Below, in pieces: positions 36,190-48,200 of a stretch of DNA of 64,000 nt. Each line of letters starts with the position of its first letter. The first letter of the stretch is position 1. Where the stretch lies: contig NC_046677.1 of NCBI RefSeq assembly GCF_003369915.1, positions 27,670,913 to 27,734,912 of the forward strand. The letters are read 5' to 3'. The DNA is from Drosophila miranda. Its lineage: Eukaryota > Arthropoda > Insecta > Diptera > Drosophilidae. The notes under the pieces were generated by a model. It had not been told where the DNA came from and searched no databases. It worked only from the letters and a program-made list of their open reading frames with translations. Position numbers and translations under genes: made by a program.

Positions 36190-39100
36190 ATGACATCACA
36201 TCTGCGTTACTGTGTCCGTTTGGGCATTATCTTGCTGGGGATCTGTTCCATTGCCGGCGGCATTTATCTATTCCACCACTGGATCGAGATGTTTACACGC
36301 ATGCGCGGCAAGGTGAGTGTTGAGTGTGTGTGCCTCTATATAGAGTCTTATCTTATCACCATCCATTTCTATGCCCATTCCCATTCTCATCACTTCATTC
36401 CCTTCGAGCGAGTCAAGTTTTGCGAACCGGCAAATTGGCAAACCGCTCAAAGGTCAGGACCCCGCCCAACCTTGTAGACCTTCATTTACATACAAATCGG
36501 AACGTTTCACCAGAAAGAACTTTGTCTTCTGATTGAAGCCAATTAAGGTCTTTGTCGAAGACCAAAAATGAAAAGACAGTCCGAAAATTGATCACCCGAA
36601 CCAGGTGTTCAAGTATAAAATCAACTCTGGAGATAAGATACGGCTTACATTCGATCATTTTCGTATCAAAAATTGTTTGCCAAAAGTCGTTTACGATCCC
36701 ATTAGGTATAAAATTGTACATGCATACATTGTATGTACATTTATAATATATATAGTTTATATACCGCTGTAGTATACTTATATTTGTGTATATACATATG
36801 TATTTCTGATTAGCGTATGGATGCGACTGTTGAGTCATTAGATGTGAGAGAGAGGCTGCGGCATTCTGTTGGATCGCTTACAGGCTTTGATTATTTTAAA
36901 ACAACTTGAGAGAAACCTGTCTTTTTGAGAGGCAGGTCTTGAAAATGATCAGTTTTGTATGGAAAATAATGTTTTTGGTGCATTTTGCATAGAATATGCT
37001 TCAAGTCCAGACCGAATCGGTATCCAATCAACAGATAATTTGCTTATATTTCTTCACTACCCTTTAACAAAATAATCGCTATCTGACAGATAGAATCTTG
37101 TTCATATGAGGCCAGTTACATTTGACATTTTCAGAGGACATTAAATGTGGTTTTACGTTCATGTTTTTCATTTTGCAAATGGGGGGTACTTCATTAAGGA
37201 GTACCCGACTTTATGAGTATTCCAAGTTATTTTCATTTTACCTTTAAAGCCAAAAAATAAGATTCTCCGATCCTGTTAGCTCTACTTTACCTTGAGCATA
37301 AACTCATTAAATAACATTAAGAAAACGGTTTAGAAAGCGCCTTATACTGTAGGTAGATGTATTTTTAGCTGCCCCTTTTTCTTTCTACCCTCCATTTTAT
37401 TATTACTCATTTTTGGAACAAACCCTGACTAATAATAGTCACTGAATGATTGATTGCGGGGCCTAATCGAATAAAAGCGCCACCCCATCTGGAATCGGAA
37501 ATTATGAATCACGGCTACAGCTGCGGCCTGCAAGGTCATTCATCCGAAGTTACCCATTATGTTGACGATCTGTGAAGCCAGAACAGGCAGCCGGAAATGG
37601 TTGCCATTTGCCATGAAACTACCTTCGCGGATCTTACCCGAGGAATTGCAATGCGAATGGGAACGGGGGGCGGCGGGCTAGTAATATCTTATCTGGGTGA
37701 AAAAACCTGAAAAAATACCTCATTCAGCGATAGCCATGGGGCGTTCGATTAGACAACGCTCTTCACCCTCTCATGTATGGCGAAACATTCATAAAAGGCC
37801 TTAAACCAGCCAAAGTCCCAGACCTAACATGTAACCCACATTGTATTGTCGGGGGCACAGCCCTGCAGGTGTGCTGCCCTTAAATGAACACCTGTTTGGC
37901 GATGATACGAGTAGTCGTGCCACTTCCAGACACCTGAATAGATAGGTAGATAGCTAGATAGATAGATGGTTGGATTTACATTCATTTGTAATATCTCTCT
38001 CTCTTTGGATTAGGGAAATAGAAAACACACTCAAGTTTCTTTTTATCAGTTAGTCATTTCCGGCAGGCTCCAATTCCAGCTGTTTCAGCCGTCTAGTAGG
38101 TCTAGTCGCATTTCCAATTATAAAGATTATAAAGTTCTGGACATAACAAAAATGGCGACTTTGGTCTGGTCTGCGATCGTGTCGATCGTTATGTCTGGTG
38201 TTTACAATGATTGATGGCTGATAAGAAGCTGAAGCACCCATCGACCCGATGAACCACCTGCCTTTTGTATGATCTGAGAAGCTTACAAATTAAACGAGTG
38301 AAATGTATTCTTGGAATGACGTCGATAAGTGGCACAAAAGTTCCCCTAAGCGAACGGATGACACGAACAGAGACTACTGGCCACAAGTAATTGTTTATTG
38401 TAATAAACAAGTTCCATAGCTATGTAATACAATTTTTGGTAGAAATATTGTACAACTTTGCAAACAAAAAATGGTGCTAATGGTTCATCATCAATCATGT
38501 CATAGATCCACCCTTTATTTACGAAGGTTCCGCCAAGAGAATGGTATCAAAGTCAAGACCTCAAGGTTGAGTTATATAAAAACCCACAAAAAGTTATTTC
38601 TTCATAACCATATTCATTTCACCGATCGATCGAACACGCTCTTGACTATTTTTTCCTTTTTTCCCCGATTATTGTATGAAGCTATTATAGGAACGATTTC
38701 AAGGGGCCCCGATTACTGTGCGTTTAAAATATATAAGAAAAAAATACTATCAAATCTGGAACTGAAATAATACTTGGAATAAATTCATTGGTACTAACAG
38801 TTTTCAGAACTATAAAGGGTTATATGACAAATAAGCGGCGACTGTACTGATTAATTTCCCAGTAGGTTTGAGAGTTTTCTCAAGATGAATACAACAGATT
38901 ACGTTCGAATTAATCAGAACTAATCAGCTTTCATTGTCGTTTTGTTAGAATTTGGTTTGTCTCGATTGACTACGAGCTTTCCCGATTACATACGAGTTTT
39001 CTCGATTACTTACGATTTATCTCGATTACCTACGAATCATTAGCTCTTCTTGTCGCCTAATTATTGTTATTGTTAATGGGCGAAAGGCGTTCCTGCATTG

Positions 39101-41137
39101 CTTGAGCTTATAATTCCGATACGGACTGTGTCCGAAACGACGAAATCTTTCAGTGTTTGGCAATGTTCGATGCCAATTATGGGACCCCGGGAGGAGACCA
39201 ATTGCCCAGATCTATGATGAACTTTGATCGATCTTTTTAAATGTCGATTGAATGCGAGAATTGAATGAATTGATTCGTAGAAGTATCTCGTAATTGCAAT
39301 GCCCGTTTCATCAACCAGTTATCCTCAATTAAAACAAAAAAAATTATGGAAATCGTGCGTCCTATCATTGAATTGAATTGAATATGTATTTTTATATGAA
39401 TTACTAATTACTATTTATCCCCTATTGATCTTAAAGGAAATGGCTCTCAGTCCCACCTCACGATCTTTCGAGGGCTGGAAGATCTCACCGCTGCCACTGT
39501 ACTTCGATGTTTACATTTTCAATTGGACAAATCCGGAGGACTTTTATGTGGGTTCTGGCAAGAAGCCACACTTCCAGCAGTTGGGACCCTATCGGTTTCG
39601 GGAGAAGCCCGACAAAGTGAACATTGCCTGGCACAATCAAAACGCTTCCGTGTCGTTCCGCAAGAAGTCTGTCTTTTACTTTGATGCCGATGGCAGCAAA
39701 GGCAGTCTCACGGATGTTGTCACGCAAGTGAATTCCGTAGCGCATGTAAGTGTGTGGACCACCATCAATCGCTAAACCCTGAAACTAATGGATTGCTTTT
39801 AACCCTTTTTTTTTTTTGCTAATCCTTCAGTCAGCGGCTAGACGAGCAGCCGACTCATGGCTGGGCAGAGTCAGTGTCAATATGGCCATCAGAATGTATG
39901 ACCAGCGAATCACCATAACGCGGTCGGCCGATGAGTGGCTCTTCAAGGGCTTCGAGCATCCGTTCATCAGTTTGGGAAAGATTATTCGGCCGGACGATGT
40001 GCCATATACCCGTATTGGTTTTCAGTATCCACGAAATGGCAGCTCCGAGTTCGATGGCGAAATAAACATGTTCACGGGTGCCGATGATATCTCGAAGATG
40101 GGACAGATCTACACGTGGAACAATCTAACGCATACGGGCGCCTTTCCGGGCGTCTGTGGTCAAGTCAGGGGCTCAATGGGAGAGTTCTTTCCCCCCAATT
40201 TGAGCACCAACGACAGCGTGTACATGTACATGCCGAAAATGTGTCGTGCCGTGCCCTTGGACTACACGGAAACGGTGACAGTTCATGGGATTACCGCCTA
40301 CAAATACAGTGGCACCGAGCACGCCGTCGACAATGGCACCCTCTTTACGGACACGAGCTGTTATTGCGTCGGCGGCAAGTGCCGGCCCATTGGCGTCATC
40401 GATATTGGACCCTGCTCCTTCAATGCCTCGGTGTTTATGTCGTTCCCACATTTCTACAAGGGCGATCCCAGCTATGTGGAAGCGGTGGAGGGCCTGAAGC
40501 CGGAGAAGGAAAAGCATGAGTTCTTCATGACGCTGGAGCCGAATGCCGGTGTCCCCATGGATGTGGGCGGCGGCTTCCAGGCCAACTACTACATGGAGCC
40601 TGTCAAGGGAATAGAGTATGAATCACTAAAACTTTTCTGTCGATGATAATCGCAACTAATTCCATTACTTATTGCAGTATCTACGATAAAGTACCAAGCG
40701 TCATGCTTCCCATGATGTGGTGCGAGGAGAGGGTACGCGTTACGGAGGAGATTGCCGCCGATATAGCGCTGGTGCCGCTCATTGTCCTGCTCGGACAGAT
40801 TGTGACTGGTATACTGCTGGCGGGCGGTCTCATCTGCACCTGCTGGTACCCCACGCGACAGGTGACACAATTCTGTCACAGTGATCCCAAGGCCAAGGCT
40901 AATGCCTTGCGGCCGCTCACCACCTTTGCCGTAAATCCGGCGGCAGCCACATTGCCCGTGTCCCAGTTGTTCCGCCACAACACGAACGCTGGGGGCAACG
41001 AACGTGTTGGAGTCCGTCTGCTGGACTATAGGCGAGACTCTGGACTGCAGGAGCAACAGGACAGCAGCAGCGGCAGCGAGAACTCTCCAAGGGAGCGACT
41101 GATCAATGAAACGTCTCCCGATGTGATAGTTAGATAA
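36190..41137 (+). CDS. CD36-family class B scavenger receptor (second of tandem pair)
   Basis: Exons 36190-36312, 39437-39745, 39831-40615 and 40678-41137 join to 558 aa. The first exon encodes the cytosolic start and first membrane anchor (residues ~8-27). The ectodomain carries VYIFNWTNPEDF, LGPYRFREKPDK, SADEWLFKGFEHP, an RNGSSEF loop, several Asn-glycosylation sequons and the family cysteines (CYCVGGKC, GPCSFNAS). The second anchor spans residues ~438-463. The cytosolic tail is long (~95 aa), rich in Ser, Asn and Arg, and absent from its neighbour. The last intron falls after coding base 1217 in phase 2, exactly as in the upstream gene. Intron 1 is 3.1 kb. A poly(A) signal lies at 41511-41516. 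It is perhaps the peste orthologue, unverified. Confidence 0.88.
36313..39436 (+). other. Large first coding intron of the second CD36-family gene
   Basis: 3.1 kb between GTGAGT and ATCTTAAAG. No nested gene is recognisable. A four-unit 20-bp tandem repeat lies at 38960-39039. The size makes it a candidate home for enhancers, which is inference only. Confidence 0.6.
38960..39039. repeat. 20-bp tandem repeat, four units
   Basis: Four imperfect 20-bp units on the pattern TCTCGATTACNTACGANTTT (38960, 38980, 39000, 39020), with a few differences between units. Confidence 0.8.
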
Positions 41138-42305
41138 TACATCGATTCAACTCACGCATTCCCGGCGATGCCACCATCAAGCATGATCCAAGACTCATTT
41201 TCATCATCGTATCGTAGCTTAGAAGAGTATAAACTGATGATAAAGCCATTTTGCCTTAGCCAAGCCACGCCACCGTACCACAAGTGGCGCCTGGCCCCTT
41301 CCTTCATATCGCATCACATCCGTCGCACATACATCCCATCTACGTCCGCATTAGGAGTTCCCTCAACATATCTGTGCTTTCCGCCGGATAGCGCGAGAGA
41401 GAGATTAATAAGATTATTTATTTTAGTGCCAAAAAGAAAAGAGAAGCAGAGAACCCAAACAAAAGTCATTAACTATTTTATTAGCTTAAACTAAACTAAA
41501 CTAAATTGTAAATAAAGGGAGTTGTTAAGTGGAACCGCACCCGCCCCATGATCATCACCTATGCCCCGATTTGTTGAAGTTGTAACACTGCGCACGCCCA
41601 AAGTATTTATATTTTTATGATAATATCATTAATTATTTTTCGTATTTTAAAAGCGATATTCTAGTTTTTATACAACTTGAGATGAAGTGATATCAATTAT
41701 GATTGATCATTGATGATCAATCAATTGAACAGAAATACGAGCTCGGCAACTATTATGCTGCACTGCGATCCCAAGACATTTCAATCAATGTGATTGATCC
41801 CTGTAGATAGGAAGTCTTTTTTATATATTGTACACTACACACACACATGCACATAAATATAAACATACATATCCTATCCTAATAGTTCAAAGATTTCGGA
41901 TATCCCCCATATGTACATATGTAAATCAGTGTAAAGTCGGACATAAGTTAGTTAGCCTATTGCTCAGCTGTGAACCCAGGAAATATTTCCAAAAATTCCT
42001 TAAGATACATTTTGAATTTAAAGAAAAGAATAAAACCAAAAAAAGATACGCCTATAGTTGATTGATTCTTCGACAACCGGTGTCATGCCGTTTGAGACGG
42101 CTTGAGCCCGAGTATCCAATAACAAAATACACGCCGTGTGTAGACACAGCTGTGCGATCGCTTGTTGGATTTATTGAATATATCCTCAATGTCATTATCG
42201 CTGTTCACATAAAGCATATATGCATAATAGTATTCCTCCTCAGCTTCATTTTATTATTAATGACTTGTGACAAATCTAAAAATCTTATTTTAATCTACAC
42301 TGTAA
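41138..42305. other. 3' UTR and intergenic region
   Basis: The 3' UTR of the CD36-family gene extends to about 41530 (AATAAA at 41511-41516). After that the DNA is AT-rich with no coding exon seen. The minus-strand FAM151-like gene ends at 42306, and its 3' UTR probably lies here. Confidence 0.5.
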
Positions 42306-43892
42306 CTACTGCTTTAACCAACTGGAAAATGCATAAAAGCAGAGGCTGATGAAGCTGAAGCTAACCAGAGAATTGAAGGTGCCCGCACCGTTGCCAGCAT
42401 TGCCCAGATCCAGTTTGGCGGCCAGGTCCTCGGGCACATCCAAGTAGACACGCTCCACGCCAAATCCGAATATAAGCTTACGCAGCTTGTCTACATCCAC
42501 ATAGTCACCGTCGGAGGACCAGATGGTCAGTGTGCTCTCGTTGGTCTCGTTGACAGCGGCCACCAGTTTGTGAAGCTGCTCTTCGCTATTGGCCGCTATG
42601 CCCGCACGGACCGGAAAAGTAATGCCCTGGCCCGTGGACAGCACATTGTTGAAGGCGAGCGTCTCGACCATTGCGTCGCACTGATCTTGGGTGTATTCGC
42701 CCTCGCGGAATTCGGCTCCCCAGTTGGTGGTCCACCCGATGGAGAGGACTGCCTGCTTGTACCGCATGCAACCGGCAAAGAACCGATTCGGATCTACGGG
42801 CACGGTCTTATTCTGGTCCACGGGGCCACTGATAATGTCAGCATTGATCCAAATGGGATAGGACATCTGCAGAAGAGATCATTTGATTGCTAATAATTGC
42901 CAGATGAAATGATTCCCTTAGCTTACACTTGGTATGGTCGCATCGAGGATGTCCAAGGAGCCCTCGAACACATCTATGGACTTGAAATCCAGCTTGACTC
43001 CCTTCTCGTTGCCCTCGTGAAGGTCGTTAAAGTCTTTGATCTGATTCAGGAATGCCTGTAACGTCAAGTCGGAGACATTTGCCGGCGGATGAGCCATCAC
43101 GGGCATATCGTCGCCGTCGCCGTCGCCGCCGGAAAGCTTTCCCAGCACAATGTCCGCCTCAATGAACTCAATGTCACCTTTGAAGAGTTGCTAACGTCAC
43201 GATAAAAGTACACACTTCACAAACAATGTGGGCTCTCACCAGCCAAGGCCTCGTCGAGCAACTGCTGACTGTTGACCGCATGAGCCCATCGGATGGCGGT
43301 CAGATTGGCCGCCCTGATTATGGTCTTGCCCATGTCCTGATCCTGCAGCACCACTATACCAAGAGGCAGATCGGCAACTTGTGTTCCCTCCAGTCCCTCC
43401 ACACGATAGTACTGATAATGGCTGGCATTCAGAGCCGCGCCATTGATTTTGGACACGAGCGCTTCAGGTGTTCCATGGAGGCAAAACAACGAAAAGCGAA
43501 TGGAATTAAATATTCAATAATTGAAGAACAATTGAAAATGGGGGGAAGCGCAAAGAGTGCATAGATAAGCATGCGTTTCGTTTCCTCCTTACCTTCTTTT
43601 TGTTCAATTCAATAATCGCACACACGCAGACAGACACAAATGGGATGTGTGTATTTGTGGGAAAATTATATTTAATTGTTTAATGGAATGGATGGTATCT
43701 GGAACTGAACACTCTACCCACAGAAATATGTTTCTTTTAATGTGATTCTGATGGCAAAAGAAACAAAGCGCAGATGCCAGAATGGGCGGGCGAATGATTG
43801 AAGTTCAAAATGCGAATTACATTACCAAGCAGCAGGCATAATACCGACAATGAACTCTGGTCTAGAGCGGCGGCAATGGACTTGAATAACAT
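42306..43892 (-). CDS. FAM151/menorin-family (DUF2181) protein
   Basis: Exons in order of translation: 43892-43826, 43461-43240, 43177-42927 and 42866-42306, with consistent phases, giving 366 aa. It starts with a hydrophobic segment (LSVLCLLLA, signal-peptide-like). The FAM151 core follows: RWAHAVNSQQLL, GDIEFIEADIVLG, MAHPPANVSDLT, KGVKLDFKSI, PIWINADI, LSIGWTTNW and ITFPVRAG. These are the conserved blocks of FAM151A/B and nematode menorin, whose fold resembles glycerophosphodiester phosphodiesterase-like barrels. Menorin acts extracellularly in dendrite patterning; the role here is unknown. The hydrophobic C-terminus (VSFSFISLCFYAF) suggests a GPI anchor or membrane tail. A Gly/Asp repeat (GGDGDGDD) sits in a loop. 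Confidence 0.85.
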
Positions 43893-44266
43893 TTTAGCTT
43901 TTAATCAGCTGCCGAAGAATATGCAGAATAGCACTACCCTTGGAAATCGTTGAAGAACTAACTAACAAGACGATAAAGGTAACTTAATTTAGTTTGCAGC
44001 TTATCTGGGGATCATTTGATTGCGAATTATGCCTGATAATTGTTCCTCAAGTGCTTTAATCTAATCCACCTAGGTTCGTTAAAGGTGAAAACCGTTAATT
44101 ATAGATAAATTCAGGGGTAAATGTTTTTATATTCATAATTTATAATATAATATTTAATATTTAAAAATCGCCACTTTTAAATGTCTTGGCAACTCTCCTT
44201 TATGGTATTTATGGCATTTTGCTCTTGATATTTCCTTCGACGCGTTAGGTATTCATGCATTGACTT

Positions 44267-44760
44267 GAACGTATATTTACGGTTTATCGGTATATGATGG
44301 TATATTTAATCTATCGTTAGTACAAAAAACCTTAGCAGAGTGACCATTTACGGTATATTTTATACTTTTGGGTATATTTTGAAATCGTTTTTTGTAACTT
44401 ATAGAATTGCAATATTTTTTATATATATTCGTTCTATAAAAATATTTGTTCGTAATAGAAAAGTTCGACAGAATATACATTTTTGGGTATATAATGGTAT
44501 ATTTGATCAATATTTGGGTGTATTACGTTATATTCAATATCGGACTTAAATATATTTAAATTTTATCATAAGAAACAGTACCAAAATGCCAAGGAAAATG
44601 ACACTGACGAAAAGGAATGCAGTGATAAGTGTAAACGATAAAATTTTTTATATTACTGTTTTGTTAAATTTTTTAGCGGTATATTTTGACGGTATATTTT
44701 TAAAATGTGTCGATATATTTTGGTATGTTTCTGAGGTATATCTTTTCGATAGCTATTCTT
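44267..44760 (+). promoter_or_regulatory. msl-2: Motif-6-rich promoter region of msl-2
   Basis: At least eight GTATATTT-type elements occur here. The densest part, 44678-44736, reads GGTATATTTTGAC then GGTATATTTTTAAAAT and ends TATGTTTCTGAGG, closely matching the reverse complement of 7901-7960 and 63262-63318. In all three places the orientation relative to the gene is the same. The transcription start is probably just downstream of 44740. No clear motif 1 follows here. Confidence 0.55.
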
Positions 44761-44791
44761 CATAATATCATCGTGTTGTTGTTTTGCAGGG

Positions 44792-44900
44792 GTAAATTTT
44801 TTTTCTTACATTTTTTTTAAGTGATATTTAAAAATGACTTAATCTTAAGAATATATAAACATAAACCTTTTTTTTTTTTTTTTTGGCACGTGAATATTAG
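44792..44900 (+). promoter_or_regulatory. msl-2: Facultative 5' UTR intron of msl-2 with poly-U SXL sites
   Basis: Donor GGG-GTAAAT at 44792 and acceptor ATATTAG ending at 44900 define a 109-nt intron. A T8 tract (44797-44804) sits right behind the donor, another T8 at 44811-44818, and a T17 tract (44868-44884) before the acceptor. In D. melanogaster the msl-2 5' UTR intron (about 133 nt) has SXL-binding poly-U tracts at the same two places. SXL makes females retain it, and the same sites then help block translation. The match in layout and gene makes the function very likely. A minimal uORF (ATG ACT TAA, 44834-44842) lies between the tracts. Confidence 0.8.
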
Positions 44901-44995
44901 TTGTAAGCATACGGCAGCAGCCAAGTGAAACACCAAGCAACGGCTTCTGCAGAAAATCGAATAGAAAATTTGTGAAAAAGAAAATTCTCGAGAGC

Positions 44996-45130
44996 ATGTG
45001 TGGCTGGAGGCAACATCAACAAATTGCTGGGCAATTGACAGTCCATTTTTAATATTAAGGGAGCAGGCAGGCAACAGGCCAAGAGGCGGAGGAAAATCGG
45101 ATGGTGGGTGGAGTCGCAAGAGAATCCTGA
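44996..45130 (+). promoter_or_regulatory. msl-2: uORFs in the msl-2 leader
   Basis: Two upstream reading frames remain after splicing: an 18-codon one at 44996-45052 and a 9-codon one at 45101-45130. Both end before the msl-2 start at 45277. Upstream frames are known to take part in SXL-mediated control of msl-2 translation; whether these two do is inference. Confidence 0.45.
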
Positions 45131-45276
45131 ACGCACTCTGGCCAGCGGAGTCTCAGGTGGTGGTGTAAACAAATTTTCCCGGCGTTTGTACAGTCCCACA
45201 AACAAACAAACACACACAGGCACAGACTCAGACACACACACACAGACAGCACTCGCATATATACGGATTATAAACA

Positions 45277-48200
45277 ATGACGGCTCAAACGGTTTACCAG
45301 AAAGTCGTCAGACTGTCCCTTCGCTCGGCCGTAAATCTGTCCAAGCGGCGCCTGGATGAGCTGAGCTCTGGGATCGGAGAGCTGCGCCAGCTGCTGTCAT
45401 GTGTGGTGTGCTGCCAACTGCTGGTGGATCCATATGTTCCGAAGGGGAAGCACTGCCATCACTATGTGTGCCGGCTGTGCATAAGAGGACGCAAGCGGCT
45501 GATGTCGCGGTGCAGGCAGTGCGAAGACTGCTCCGATTTCAAGACCTACGAGGAGAACCGTCTAATGGCCATACAGTTGCTCTGCTACAAGACGCTCTGT
45601 GTCCATCTGCTGCAGTCTTCGATGTTCACCCAGCTAGCTGGACAGTTTCCGGATTTGAGCCATGTGGCACAGTTTCCACGCATCAGGCTGCCGCCCATGA
45701 CAACGCAGGAGTTCATCAGGGAAGGGACCAACTATGATGATATACGGGACACATTTCTGCCACAGCCGGATCTGCCCTTCCTGAAGAATCTTCCCTTATC
45801 TCTGCCTGCGGAGACTCCGCCCACCACTGCGGCCACAACTCCCGAGCTGCCGTACGAGCAAAACCTTCCCGAGCAACTGTCCATCACGGACATTGAAATA
45901 GAGGCAGCCGCCACAGCAGAGCAGTCTCAATTTTCACATCCGCTGCCCCTAATGCCGACAGGGTCGCGGATGGGTCTAATGGCCGTCCAGCCGCCGTTCA
46001 TTCTGAACGAAGGCTCCCTGAGCACTGAAGCCGGCTACACGGAGAACAGCTGGAACGAGCTGGAGCAGGTGGATCTATCGGATGCAGTCTCTATGTCCAG
46101 CTTCCCCAACAACACAACGGGCTATGCCATGACCTATGTAGTGCCCACGGCTGCATCGACTCCCTTCGAAGCGCATCCCCCGGGTGCGCTCCAAATTGGT
46201 CAAGTGGTGAGAATAGAAGCGACCCCACAGCCAGCTCTGTTGGCCATAACGACAGCTGAGGTTGAGCTGTTCCCCTCCCAAAAGAGAAAGATAGCCCAGC
46301 TGGATATGGAGCAGGAGCAGGAGCTGCAAAACCAGGCGGTAGCCCCAGCGAGCGTTAGCCAGTTGGTGCTCCAGCAGGAGCAGGAGCTGCAAAACCAGGC
46401 GGTAGCCCCAGCGAGCGTTAGCCAGTTGGTGCTCCAGCAGGAGGCATGTCTGGAGAATGTGAGCCATGACACAGCATACCTGCAGAATATCATCCAGGAT
46501 GAGGCATACCTGGAGAATGTCAGCCAGGAGGAGGGATACCTGGAGACCGTGAGCCAGGAATCATTTTTGGAGAGTGTCAGCCAGCTTGTAAATCCGGAGA
46601 TTGTCAGCCAGGAGAAATCACAAGAGATGGTCCACCAGGATACCATTCAGGAAAGTGTCTACCAGGAGAAATCTCAAGAGATGGTCCACCAGGATACCAT
46701 GCAGGAAAGTGTCTACCAGGAGATTTCTCAAGAGATTTCCAGACAGGATGTAGTGCAGGAAAGTGCCAGCCAGGATACATCTGCAGAGAGTGTCACCGAG
46801 GAAATATACAAAGAGATTGTCATTGAAGAGGTATACCAGGAGAGTGCCAGCCAGGAGGCTGGCACGCAGGAGCAGAGTGTCATCAAGGAGATATATCAGG
46901 AGATTGTGAGACCCTCCGCATCTCAAGAGAGTGAGAGCAAGAAGACGTCGAAGGAGGAGAGTGTTGCCGAGGAGATATATCAAGAGATTGTCAGATCCTC
47001 CCCATCTCAAGAGAGTGCCAGCAAGAAGACGTCGAAGGAGGAGAGTGTTGCCGAGGAGATATATCAAGAGATTGTGAGACCCTCCGCATCTCAAGAGAGT
47101 GAGAGCAAGAAGACGTCGAAGGAGGAGAGTGTTGCCGAGGAGATATATCAAGAGATTGTCAGATCCTCCGCATCTCAAGAGAGTGCCAGCAAGAAGACGT
47201 CGAAGGAGGAGAGTGTTGCCGAGGAGAGATATCAAGATGTTGCCACACCCTCCGCATCTCAAGAGAGTGCCAGCAAGAAGACGTCGAAGGAGGAGAGTGT
47301 TGCCGAGGAGAGATATCAAGATGTTGCCACACCCTCCGCATCTCAAGAGAGTGCCAGCAAGAAGACGTCGAAGAAGGAGAGTGTTGCCGAGGAGAGATAT
47401 CAAGATGTTGCCACACCCAACAAGAAGGCATCGCAGGAGAAGGATGTCGTCGAGGAGGTTGCCAGGACCTGTGAGGAGTTTTCGGAGGAGGAGAGGCTTA
47501 CCGAGGAGCTATATCAAGAGATTGCCAGAACCTCAGCACCTCAAGAGACTTCCAGCCAGGCGACATCGCAAGAGAATGCCAGCTCGGATGAGTCATATGA
47601 AGAGGTGACCTCCTCAGAGGAAGAACTGAGTTCCAGCCAGGAGTACACACCAACCACCACCACCAAGGGCAAGAAGAAAGACACGAAAATTAATCCTGCT
47701 AGTTCAAAGCGCTCCTGCGCCATAACCGAGCACCCTTTCAAATTTAAAGCAAATAAAGCTCCGTCACCGACACGCATTCAAGGACCAGTTTCTAATCCTG
47801 TGCCTGTACCTGTGCCTGTGCCTGTCCCTGTCCCTGCCAAACTTTCTTCCACCAAAACGTCTGTTAAATCCTCCGCAAAGACAACTACTAAGAGTACTAC
47901 GACGGGATCATCTCGTAGGAGTGCAGGAAAGACGAAGGAAAAGCCACCGAAGCCCATATGCCGTTGCGGAACCTCTGGAGTGGCTGTCAACCCCAAAACG
48001 ACCTGTCGCAATACCCGCTGCCCCTGCTACAGGTCCGGCAATACTTGTACAAATTGTCACTGCGTTGGTTGTCAAAATCCGCATAAGACGGACTTCCTCG
48101 ATTCCGATGACGATGACGAAGAATTGGAATTGGAAAACTTGGAGCCCCCATCACTCCCCAATCCCCAGAGCGAGAAAAAGTCTACAACAACAACAGAAAC

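Noticed and set aside
46618-47403. 261-codon minus-strand frame and a 169-codon Arg-rich plus frame in msl-2
   Set aside because: Both are out-of-frame readings of the 84-bp minisatellite.
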